NCBI GenBank assembly: GCA_040880365.1
Contig: JBBDIO010000030.1
Span: 1-8,274, forward strand
Length of the DNA stretch: 8,274 nucleotides
Direction: 5' to 3'
Origin: JBBDIO01 sp040880365
Lineage (GTDB): Bacteria; Chloroflexota; Anaerolineae; Caldilineales; Caldilineaceae
Below are positions 1-6,520 of this stretch, piece after piece. The position numbers were made by a program, and so were the translations under genes. Numbering within the stretch: position 1 is the first letter of the stretch; every line of letters starts with the position of its first letter. Under the pieces are notes generated by a model. It did no database searches. It saw only the letters and a program-made list of their open reading frames with translations, and was not told the origin of the DNA.

Positions 1-1741
1 GATTGTTGGAATCTACCAGAATCTGAATGCGGCGGTTGCCGGCCAGCGTGCGCGTATCATAGGCGATCTGCGCGGTGGCGCTGCCGCCTTTGGGCACCAG
101 ATCGATAGTCTGTTCCTGTCCGATAGGTTCAAAGCCGCTATAGGTGACATCGACAAACTGCACCAGAACATTGGTAGCATCCTCGGCGCCGGTGTTGAGC
201 ACGACTGCGGTAATGGTCACCACATCGCCCTGTACGGGCCGGCTTGGCTCGAACAGAATGTTGGAAGCCAGCATGGTGAGATTGGGCCGGGACGGCGGCT
301 GCACGGTTAGCCCGGCTGTAGCCTGGTTATCCTGTTCGTTGGATTCGGTGATGAAGCTGCCGGGGTCTACCACCACCTGGATACGGCGTTCGCCCGGTGT
401 GCCTGTGATTTCGGGGCTTGTTGCAGGGTTTGTTTCATAGGTGGTTTCGACGGTCGCGCCGCTGCCCGCGCCGATTTGTGCGATGGTTTGCGGGTCGCCC
501 AGAGGCACGGGCGCGCCGTTGGTAATATCCTGGAATTGCACCGCCACATCTTCGGCACCGGCATTGCCTGTGTTGAGCACGACCGCGCGCACGGTTGTCG
601 GCTCACCCAGCACGACCTGGGTGGGATGCAGCGTGATATTGTTGCTCTGCATGACCAGATTGGGCAGGGGCGACGGTTCCACGCGCAGGGTGACGGTGGT
701 TTCGTTGTCGCTATCGCGCACTTCTTCGATGAGGTTCTGGGGATCGACTTCGATGCGGATGCGGCGGTCGCCGGCGCGCCCGGTCGTGCTATAGACTATC
801 TGCGCCAGTCCGCTGCCCCCGGCAGGGATGGTGTCGATCACCTGCGCTTCGCCCATGATCTGAGAGCCGCCGCCGGTGGTATCCACAAAGCGCACCACCA
901 CATTGGAGGCAGGCACCGCGCCGTCGTTGTGCACAGTGGCAAGCACGGTCACATCCGCGCCGGCGACCGGCGTTTCGGGGTCGAAGCCCACGTTGATGGT
1001 ATTCATGAGCAGGTTGGGCAGCGGATCGGTGACCAGATTGAGCGTGGTCTGGGCCTCGTTGTCGCTTTCATTGGATTCGGGGATGCGATGTTCGGGATCG
1101 ATCACCACGCGAATGCGGCGCGTGGCTTTTGCGCCGCTGGTGTCATAGGTCACCTGGGCCACTGCCGCGCCTCCGGCTGCGATGCTGTTGATGGTCTGGC
1201 TTTCGCCGATGAGCCGGGTGGTGTCGGAGTCGGTCACATCCATAAATTGCACGGTGACATCGTCTACCGGCACGCTGCTGTCGTTTTGGATCACGGCCTG
1301 GATCACCACCTGGTCACCCGGCACGGGTTGGGCAGGATTGAACCCGATATTGGCGCTGTTGACCACCAGATTGGCGGTGGGCGGCGCGTCTACTGTAAAG
1401 GTGCGGGCGGCGCTGTTGTCGGCTTCGTTAGATTCGACGATCAGACCATAGGGATCTACAACAGCCTGGATAATGCGTTCCCCCCCGTCGCCATCGGCAT
1501 GGGCTGCCGTGTCATAGTTCAACTCCACGCCCGCATTGCCGCCCACGGGCAGATTGGGGATGGTTTGCGCCGGTCCGATGGGCGTGGGGGGTTCGACGCT
1601 GCCGTCCATAAACTGGACTTGCACGTTGTTGGCTTCGACCACGCCGTTGTTGATCACAATCGCGTGCACCGTGATGGTTTCGCCCAGCGTGGGATGGGGA
1701 TTGCTCAGGCCGATATTGGCTTCGTCCATGAGCAGATTGGG
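1..1741 (-). repeat. Array of at least five CARDB-type repeats within the protease
   Basis: Five related units of about 118-126 residues follow one another. Their conserved starts are PNLLM (Asn754), ANLVV (Asn876), PNLLM (Asn995), PNLVM (Asn1113) and PNLTM (Asn1239). The approximate DNA spans are 1741-1379, 1378-1022, 1021-668, 667-290 and 289-1, the last truncated. Each full unit has an internal VxxQF/VxVRF-like strand with Asp/Asn, a GxxQxI stretch, and an ending VDP...ESNExDN. Unit 3 has diverged there to EEVRDSDN. This pattern fits CARDB domains (cell adhesion related domain in bacteria), which are beta-sandwich modules found in tandem in large secreted bacterial proteins. The copies differ enough at DNA level that the array looks old rather than freshly duplicated. 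Confidence 0.8.
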
Positions 1742-3997
1742 CGCATCGGTCGACGCGCCGGGCACGGTCGGTGTGCCCGCCAACACTGCGATATCGTCTA
1801 CATACCAGCCTTCAAAATCGTTGAAGCGGTTATCGACGGTATCGAACCAGAAGCGCACATGGAGCACATTGCTTTCGCCCACTTGCGGGGTGATATCCAC
1901 CATGCGCCGTTCCCACGCGCTGGCTGTGCCCAACGACTCGTAGACGGTTTCCCAGCTGGTGCCGTTGGTAGAAACCTGGACGCGGGTGCGGTCGTAGGTG
2001 GGCGTATCTTCAATTTCGCTCCATTCATAGAAGACCAGGGCTACATTTTCATTGGTCACCAGATCGATGGGCGCAGAAGTCAGGGTGCCGCTGTTGGTTT
2101 CGCCGGTATCATAGTTGCCCTTGCTCGCGTCGCCATAGTACCAGGCGTGGGTGGGGCTGTTGTAGCGGTTTTCGCTGATACCCCACAAATCGTCGGTGCC
2201 TGCCGCCGTCCAGTCGCCGGGGCCGTCTTCCACATCATCTTCGAACACCACCGTGCCCTGGATGGTTTTTGCCATCGCCACATTGGAAATCGGCGATTCA
2301 TTGCCCACATTGTCCAGGGCGCGGATGGCAAAGTAATAGACCGTATCGGGCGCAAGCCCGTTGACGGTGAAGGTTTCGACCGCGCCTGGCTCCTGGGGTG
2401 CGGGCACACCGGGCACGCGCGTCGCCTGGTTCCAGTTTTCGGCGGTGATGGGCGCGCTGCTATAGCGCAGGTCATAGGCGCTGGCGAGTCCCTCCATGCC
2501 GTCGTCGCCAACTGCTGACCAGTTCAGACGCACGCCGGTGAGCAGCAGCAGCGTGGGCGTCAGATCGCTAATCGCGGCGGGCGGTGTTTCGTCGTCATCC
2601 AGCGAGTTGAACAAATTCAGACGGCCATTGGTCTGGGTCGATTTATTCGATTCGGGCAGCATGTCCACGCCGTTGATCACGCGCTGGATCATCTGGGCCT
2701 GGGTGAGTTCGGGATAGCGGGCGGCGATCAGACCTATCGCGCCTGCCACATAGGGCGACGCCATAGATGTGCCGCTGGCTGCCGCATAGCCCGACGAATC
2801 GCACATGGGACATTGGCCTGTGGGCACGGTGGAGAAAATGTTGGAACCGGGCGCAGCCAGATGCACCCAATCGCCCCAGTTGGAGAAATTGGAATACTGG
2901 TCGTTGTGGTCGGTCGAGGCCACGGCGATCAGGTTGGGCAGGTCGAAGCCTGCCGGATAGTGGAGCGAGCTGGTGTTGCCGTTGCCCGCCGCGGCAATGT
3001 GCAGCGGCTGGTCGGGTCCGGCCATAGCATCTTCCAGAGCCTGGGAATAGCCGCCGCCGCCCCAACTGTTGTTGGTGAGCACTACATTAAGATCCATCTG
3101 ATTGCGCAGATGGCGAATATAGTTGAAGCACTTCACCGCGCCGGCAATGGTGCCGCCGCCCGATGCACCCAGGAATTTGCAGGCGACAATCCGCCCCTCC
3201 CAGTTGAGGCCGGCGATGCCCAGATTGTTGTTGGCGCGTGCCGCCATAACGCCTGCCACGTGCGTGCCATGTCCAAAGTCGTCCATGGGGTCGCCCGTGT
3301 CATTGATGGTGTTAACGCCGTAGAAATCATCGGCATAGCCGCTGCCGTCGTCGTCTACGCCGTCGGCGACACAGTTGCCATAGCCCTGGGGACATTCCTG
3401 GGGATTGACCCAGAGATTGGGAATCAGATCTTCGTGGTTATAGTCGATGCCGGTATCGATGACCGCCATGATCACATCGGTGGAGCCGGTCGTCACCTGC
3501 CAGCCGGCGGGCGCGCCCACATCTGCGCCCGCGGTGCCGCCCGTCTGGCCCGTATTCGAATGGCCCCATTGGCGGTCATAGTGGGGATCGTTGGGCGTCT
3601 GTTGCAGCTGCACCACATAGTTGGGTTCGGCATAGACCACGCGCGGGTCGCGGCTCAGATCGTCTACCACCTCGGTATTCACTTCGACAGGCACAAACGC
3701 CAGCCGGATTTCGCCCGATTCCTTGTTGGGGTTCGGGTCCAGGTCATCCATTTCCACCATGCCGTATTCGGCATAGAACGCTTCGACTTCTTCGGGCGTC
3801 ACCGTAGCGTGGAAGCTGATGATGAGCTGTCCCGGCACATGCGCCGGGGTCTCGGTTGGCACGGTTTGCGGGGCGGTTGGCACAGTCTGCGGAGCAGTTG
3901 GCTCAGTCTGGGCGAAGGCCGGAACCGTTCCCAGCCAGGGATAAACCAGCGCAAACGCCGCCAGCGCGAGGACGAAAAGAATACCAGGCCGTTTCAT
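1..3997 (-). CDS. Secreted subtilisin-like serine protease (S8) with FN3, jelly-roll and CARDB repeats, C-terminus cut by window edge
   Basis: Reading from the ATG at 3997-3995 gives 1,332 codons with no stop, so the 3' end is missing. Residues 1-30 form a signal peptide (Lys-Arg, hydrophobic core, likely cleavage after AFA). A Pro/Thr linker (31-52) and a propeptide-like region (about 53-131) follow. The S8 catalytic domain (about 172-427) has Asp181 in VIDTGID, His243 in HGTHVAG, oxyanion Asn339 in AAGN and Ser411 in GTSMASP, so it should be active. An Asp-rich loop (212-224, DGVDDDGSGYADD) resembles a calcium site. Next come a fibronectin-III-like domain (about 472-578), a jelly-roll-like domain ending in GWYVDDI (about 583-740), and five CARDB-type repeats from 753. 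The likely role is degradation of extracellular protein, with the repeats acting as spacers or adhesion modules (inference). A weak AGGGAG ribosome site (4015-4010) sits 12 nt before the ATG, longer than usual, but the signal peptide fixes this start. Whether it is released or cell-anchored cannot be told without the C-terminus. Confidence 0.95.
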   Translation of the reverse strand, partial: MKRPGILFVLALAAFALVYPWLGTVPAFAQTEPTAPQTVPTAPQTVPTETPAHVPGQLIISFHATVTPEEVEAFYAEYGMVEMDDLDPNPNKESGEIRLAFVPVEVNTEVVDDLSRDPRVVYAEPNYVVQLQQTPNDPHYDRQWGHSNTGQTGGTAGADVGAPAGWQVTTGSTDVIMAVIDTGIDYNHEDLIPNLWVNPQECPQGYGNCVADGVDDDGSGYADDFYGVNTINDTGDPMDDFGHGTHVAGVMAARANNNLGIAGLNWEGRIVACKFLGASGGGTIAGAVKCFNYIRHLRNQMDLNVVLTNNSWGGGGYSQALEDAMAGPDQPLHIAAAGNGNTSSLHYPAGFDLPNLIAVASTDHNDQYSNFSNWGDWVHLAAPGSNIFSTVPTGQCPMCDSSGYAAASGTSMASPYVAGAIGLIAARYPELTQAQMIQRVINGVDMLPESNKSTQTNGRLNLFNSLDDDETPPAAISDLTPTLLLLTGVRLNWSAVGDDGMEGLASAYDLRYSSAPITAENWNQATRVPGVPAPQEPGAVETFTVNGLAPDTVYYFAIRALDNVGNESPISNVAMAKTIQGTVVFEDDVEDGPGDWTAAGTDDLWGISENRYNSPTHAWYYGDASKGNYDTGETNSGTLTSAPIDLVTNENVALVFYEWSEIEDTPTYDRTRVQVSTNGTSWETVYESLGTASAWERRMVDITPQVGESNVLHVRFWFDTVDNRFNDFEGWYVDDIAVLAGTPTVPGASTDAPNLLMDEANIGLSNPHPTLGETITVHAIVINNGVVEANNVQVQFMDGSVEPPTPIGPAQTIPNLPVGGNAGVELNYDTAAHADGDGGERIIQAVVDPYGLIVESNEADNSAARTFTVDAPPTANLVVNSANIGFNPAQPVPGDQVVIQAVIQNDSSVPVDDVTVQFMDVTDSDTTRLIGESQTINSIAAGGAAVAQVTYDTSGAKATRRIRVVIDPEHRIPESNESDNEAQTTLNLVTDPLPNLLMNTINVGFDPETPVAGADVTVLATVHNDGAVPASNVVVRFVDTTGGGSQIMGEAQVIDTIPAGGSGLAQIVYSTTGRAGDRRIRIEVDPQNLIEEVRDSDNETTVTLRVEPSPLPNLVMQSNNITLHPTQVVLGEPTTVRAVVLNTGNAGAEDVAVQFQDITNGAPVPLGDPQTIAQIGAGSGATVETTYETNPATSPEITGTPGERRIQVVVDPGSFITESNEQDNQATAGLTVQPPSRPNLTMLASNILFEPSRPVQGDVVTITAVVLNTGAEDATNVLVQFVDVTYSGFEPIGQEQTIDLVPKGGSATAQIAYDTRTLAGNRRIQILVDSNN
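3854..3910 (-). repeat. 21-bp tandem repeat encoding TAPQTVP linker
   Basis: Two full 21-bp units (3854-3874 and 3875-3895) and a partial third (3896-3910) are tandemly repeated inside the protease gene. They encode the seven-residue unit TAPQTVP twice, preceded by a degenerate TEP copy, just after the predicted signal-peptide cleavage site. The result is a flexible Thr/Pro linker between the secretion signal and the propeptide. The unit is a whole number of codons, so copy-number changes would keep the frame. The copies differ only at a few, mostly third, positions. Confidence 0.75.
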
Positions 3998-4025
3998 GTG
4001 GATTTTGTTCTCCCTAGTAGAAAGA

Positions 4026-4071
4026 CCCCTGTGTGGGGCGGTGACGGCGCTGCTCGCGCGCCATGTCACCG
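4026..4071 (-). promoter_or_regulatory. Structured 5' leader of the protease gene (two hairpins)
   Basis: The first hairpin spans 4039-4071. Seven pairs (4039-4045 with 4065-4071, CGGTGAC/GTCACCG) and five pairs (4046-4050 with 4058-4062, GGCGC/GCGCC) are separated by a 2-nt bulge at 4063-4064 and closed by a 7-nt loop. Directly next to it, 4026-4038 forms CCCC/GGGG around a 5-nt loop. On the minus strand that small hairpin is followed by TCTTTCT and then by the ribosome-binding region. The ATG lies about 30 nt beyond. Possible roles are mRNA stabilisation, attenuation, or control of access to the ribosome site. The structure is seen in the sequence; the role is inferred. Confidence 0.5.
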
Positions 4072-4091
4072 AGTACGCTAGAGGGGCTTTC

Positions 4092-4102
4092 CGTGCTGCA
4101 CG
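4092..4102. promoter_or_regulatory. 11-bp perfect palindrome upstream of protease
   Basis: The sequence CGTGCTGCACG is a perfect inverted repeat around a single central base. It ends two bases from the perfect 15-bp tandem repeat and lies about 95-105 bp upstream of the protease ATG. The size and position would suit a dimeric repressor or activator site, but short GC-rich palindromes also occur by chance and no regulator gene is nearby to support the assignment. Confidence 0.3.
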
Positions 4103-4104
4103 AC

Positions 4105-4134
4105 TATTTCAACGTCACTTATTTCAACGTCACT
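4105..4134 (-). repeat. Perfect tandem duplication of a 15-bp motif upstream of protease
   Basis: Two identical, abutting 15-bp units (4105-4119 and 4120-4134) read AGTGACGTTGAAATA on the strand of the protease gene. They are about 110-140 bp upstream of its ATG and are AT-richer than their surroundings. Each unit carries TTGAAA, which resembles a -35 element, and a GTGACGTT core. Two direct sites spaced 15 bp apart are compatible with paired activator binding, or with a recent slippage duplication. Identity over 30 bp in non-coding DNA is unlikely to be chance, but the function is not shown by the sequence. Confidence 0.6.
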
Positions 4135-4241
4135 GTCTATTGCTTGTGAGTGCGTAGCTTCTGCACTGCATGGCGGTCAAGCGACTGCCTGCCACCCGAT
4201 TGTTTGATTACGCGCTTGTCACTGTGCGGTGAACATGGGCA

Positions 4242-4277
4242 GATATCGCCAGGTGCATGGATATCGCCGGGTGGGTG
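4242..4277. repeat. Imperfect 18-bp tandem repeat
   Basis: Two units (4242-4259 and 4260-4277) share 15 of 18 positions and both begin GATATCGCC. A weaker third copy may follow at about 4278-4293, beginning GATAGCAC. The tract is non-coding as far as I can tell and lies downstream of the terminator-like structure. It may be the product of replication slippage. GATATC is itself palindromic, so protein binding is possible but unsupported. Confidence 0.5.
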
Positions 4278-4319
4278 GATAGCACAGGTGTAGGGTCAAC
4301 GAGGACTACAGAATCATGT

Positions 4320-4370
4320 AAAAAACACTGTAAGGAAATTGCAGTGAAGTGGCGCGCAGTCACGCGCGCC
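4320..4370 (-). terminator. Probable intrinsic terminator of the membrane-protein gene (double hairpin plus T6)
   Basis: On the minus strand, about 70 nt after the stop of the membrane-protein gene, a seven-pair GC hairpin (4370-4351, arms GGCGCGC/GCGCGCC, 6-nt loop) is followed by four bases. A second hairpin (4346-4326) then has arms CACTG/CAGTG plus two further A-T pairs beyond a mismatch. It runs directly into six T residues (4325-4320). The second stem alone is weak. A strong stem, a short stem and a T-tract together look like a rho-independent terminator separating this gene from the protease gene. Confidence 0.5.
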
Positions 4371-4440
4371 AGGATATGAGGGGCATGATAACACAAGAAA
4401 AAGCCGCCGACAACGAAGGATTGGAAAATGCGTAGGGCGT

Positions 4441-6423
4441 TTATTCCAGCAATACCCGGATGCGACCCACCGTCATGCTGTCAATGTCCCATTCATAGCC
4501 GGGCACTTCCAACAATTCATGTTCCATCGTGCGGAAACCAATAAAGAGGCGTGCATTCAGTGTGGTTTGCCTATCGACATTCAGGTCAGCGTGGGGCGTA
4601 GGGGCAGCCGGTGGGGTGGCAGCTGGTGGGGTGGTGGGAGGATGGACGTAGAGCCGGTAGGTATCGGGATAAATTTTGCCAATTTCCCAGAGACTGGTAG
4701 GGTTTTTGCCCCAGCCGGGATGGGTAGTTACGTTCGCGAACTCTTTAATCTCATGATCCAGGAGTTGGACAAAGAGTTCGTAATCCTGGCCCGTCTTCTG
4801 CAATTTGCGCAGATAGAGCGTAACCTCAATGTAACTCTCCGGCTCGATTACCGCACGCGGTTTCTCGATGGCAACCAGCTCGATAATATCACCGTAGACC
4901 CGGTGGACAGGTATCGCGTCGGGTGGTAGCGTTGTGATGGGTTTGGGGCGCATATAATTGTTTGGCAACAGCACGATGACGGCATAAAACGAACACGCCA
5001 GCAATCCAAGGGGCAATAGCGTCAGGTTGACGATGGGGTGGGGGCGCAGAAGAGGAACATCGGGTTGCGATGTCCAGACCCGACGCCAGAAAAGATAGCT
5101 GCGTCGGCTGGCATGGCCTAAACCCAGGGTAAGCAGGATCGCAACCGCACTGACGCCCGGAAAGAGCAGGCGACCCTGGCTGCTGATGGCAAAGGTGAGC
5201 CAGTAGAACATGGCGGCACAGAGCACCGATAACCACAGCGCGAGCACCAGGTATACCCGGTTTGCGGGTTGCTCGAACCATGTGTGCAGGGTGTATTGCT
5301 TTGTGCGGGCGTTTTTTAACCGCCGCCGGGCCAGATCCAATAAACCGCCTAGCCCAATCAGTGTGATTCCATCCAGCAGCACATAGACCCAGGTCGGCAA
5401 GAGAATGCTGAACCAGCCGAACAGGCCCCAAAAGGAATAGCGGAGACCGCGCAGCTCGCCCCAGAATTCGCCCAGAGATTGCGCTTCAGACCGCAATCCT
5501 TCAATTTCCAGAAGCGTACGGGTCGCGAGCAAATCGCCATAGAGTATGAAGTTGCGCAAATACCACCAGCCAGCCACGGTGAGCCAGAGTAAGGCAATGA
5601 TTAGCCCGGCGTGCCAGATGATGTGCCAATTGCGGCGTCGCCGCGCCAGCAGGAAAATGACGAACGCGGCAGGAATGAACAGGCCCAGCCCCTGTAGCTT
5701 GCTCAATGATGCCAATGCCAGAAGCAGGCCGGTAACCACCCAGTCCCAGCGGCGAATGGGGATTGTGTCGGCGCGGCTGATTAGGGCGCATAGCCAATAG
5801 ATGGTGGCGCTTGCAGTCAGAATAATCATCGCATCGTTGCTGACTCCGGCACCGATAAAGGCTAGCTGCGGAATCGTGGCCGCCACACCTAGTGCTACAA
5901 GCGCGGCACTGGATGTGCCAAAGGTCAGACGCGCGGTTTGGTAGGTGAACCACAGCGCGCCCACCATCATGCTCAGCGAAGTCCAGCGTGCTACCAGGAC
6001 TCCTAGCCGGGTTCCGGCCAGCGGTTGGCTCTCGCCACTGTAGAGCATGAAGTTTTTGTTGCCGGGATAGTGGGGATCGCCTAGATTGGCGCGCGGGTTG
6101 ATGACGATTAGCGCTTCAAAATCGCGATGGTCCAGCGGTGCAAGTAAACGACTTACCAGAAGATAGTAGAGCGGGGCTTGCGTGCCTTCATGCTCCCAGG
6201 GACCCAGTTCGTCCACATTTTGCACCGGCAAAGAATTGCCCAGCGCCAAATGGCGGGCAAAGGCATAGTGATAGAGTTCGTCGGGTGTTTCAAACGTTGG
6301 TACTACCAGGCTATACCAGATTCCCAGAATGGCGAACCCGGTGAGGATGAGGCGAACAGACCACGAAGTATGAAATCCAGGGAAACGAATACGTAAAAAC
6401 TGCCATACACGAGTTGACACCAT
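4441..6423 (-). CDS. Polytopic membrane protein, GT-C/DUF2142-type glycosyltransferase-like
   Basis: This is a complete 660-residue protein with about 11-12 predicted membrane segments (roughly residues 24-41, 138-162, 172-215, 227-260, 268-284, 330-363, 389-410, 420-436 and 465-486). After the first segment it has VPTFETPDELYHYAFARH (41-58). An acidic motif in the first outer loop is typical of GT-C enzymes, where it binds metal or the lipid-phosphate donor. Other recognisable pieces are QAPLYYLL (82-89), GVSNDA (193-198), WWYLRNFILYGD (286-297) and GRLLFP (417-422). These suit DUF2142 or PMT_2-like families that move sugars from polyprenyl carriers onto envelope molecules. The C-terminal soluble part (about 506-660) has the pattern YELFVQLLD...PTSLWEIGKIYPDTYRLYV, which I associate with Chloroflexota members. 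It is interrupted by a Pro/Ala/Thr-rich stretch (595-610). Donor and acceptor cannot be read from sequence. No Shine-Dalgarno site precedes the ATG. The gene lies 97 bp after nadB. Confidence 0.85.
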   Translation of the reverse strand: MVSTRVWQFLRIRFPGFHTSWSVRLILTGFAILGIWYSLVVPTFETPDELYHYAFARHLALGNSLPVQNVDELGPWEHEGTQAPLYYLLVSRLLAPLDHRDFEALIVINPRANLGDPHYPGNKNFMLYSGESQPLAGTRLGVLVARWTSLSMMVGALWFTYQTARLTFGTSSAALVALGVAATIPQLAFIGAGVSNDAMIILTASATIYWLCALISRADTIPIRRWDWVVTGLLLALASLSKLQGLGLFIPAAFVIFLLARRRRNWHIIWHAGLIIALLWLTVAGWWYLRNFILYGDLLATRTLLEIEGLRSEAQSLGEFWGELRGLRYSFWGLFGWFSILLPTWVYVLLDGITLIGLGGLLDLARRRLKNARTKQYTLHTWFEQPANRVYLVLALWLSVLCAAMFYWLTFAISSQGRLLFPGVSAVAILLTLGLGHASRRSYLFWRRVWTSQPDVPLLRPHPIVNLTLLPLGLLACSFYAVIVLLPNNYMRPKPITTLPPDAIPVHRVYGDIIELVAIEKPRAVIEPESYIEVTLYLRKLQKTGQDYELFVQLLDHEIKEFANVTTHPGWGKNPTSLWEIGKIYPDTYRLYVHPPTTPPAATPPAAPTPHADLNVDRQTTLNARLFIGFRTMEHELLEVPGYEWDIDSMTVGRIRVLLE

Positions 6424-6432
6424 ATGCAGGCA

Positions 6433-6461
6433 AGTTTACCCCATTCCTGGGGTGATGTGAA
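6433..6461 (-). promoter_or_regulatory. Candidate sigma70-like promoter for a near-leaderless membrane-protein mRNA
   Basis: TTCACA (6461-6456, 5 of 6 to consensus) and TAAACT (6438-6433, 4 of 6) are separated by exactly 17 bp. Transcription would begin near 6426, only a few bases before the ATG at 6423. That would explain the lack of a ribosome-binding site. The spacer contains an inverted repeat, ACCCC/GGGGT (6438-6442 with 6449-6453), which could be a protein-binding site. Matches of this quality also occur by chance. Confidence 0.35.
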
Positions 6462-6520
6462 ATGTCGGGAGCGCGTTTTGACGCAGAGAAAGACAGGTTG
6501 AACGATAACCAGAGTGCTTT

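Larger units (their letters stand above)
3998..4440. other. 443-bp intergenic region with terminator, repeats and structured leader
   Basis: This is the gap between the stop of the membrane-protein gene and the start of the protease gene. I find no convincing protein or RNA gene in it. From right to left it contains a terminator-like double hairpin with T6 (4370-4320), an imperfect 18-bp tandem repeat (4277-4242), a perfect 15-bp tandem repeat (4134-4105), an 11-bp palindrome (4102-4092), a 12-bp-stem hairpin (4071-4039) and a small GC hairpin (4038-4026). The protease promoter should lie here, but I could not pick one -35/-10 pair with confidence. Confidence 0.7.

Noticed and set aside
476..2518. 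680-codon plus-strand open frame
   Set aside because: It lies exactly antisense and in codon register with the protease's CARDB, jelly-roll and FN3 coding region. Its product is His/Gly/Asp-rich with no recognisable domain, and the opposite strand encodes clear protein families.
2813..4081. 422-codon plus-strand open frame
   Set aside because: It mirrors the subtilase catalytic domain and signal-peptide coding region, and its product has no domain that I recognise.
4175..4180. TTGACC as a -35 box for the protease
   Set aside because: No acceptable -10 element lies 16-18 bp downstream; the best is TACGCA, matching at 3 of 6 positions.
4208..4396. 62-codon minus-strand open frame in the gap
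   Set aside because: It overlaps the double-hairpin and T6 terminator and the 18-bp repeat. It has no ribosome-binding site that I can see and no recognisable protein features.
4385..4413. Promoter-like pair TTGTCG / TATCAT with 17-bp spacing
   Set aside because: It sits between the membrane-protein stop and the terminator-like hairpins, so a transcript from it would meet the hairpins at once. The -35 match is only 4 of 6. It is probably chance in an AT-richer gap.
6490..6510. Weak GGTT/AACC hairpin after nadB as a terminator
   Set aside because: The stem has only four base pairs and no proper T-run follows, so nadB may read through into the membrane-protein gene.
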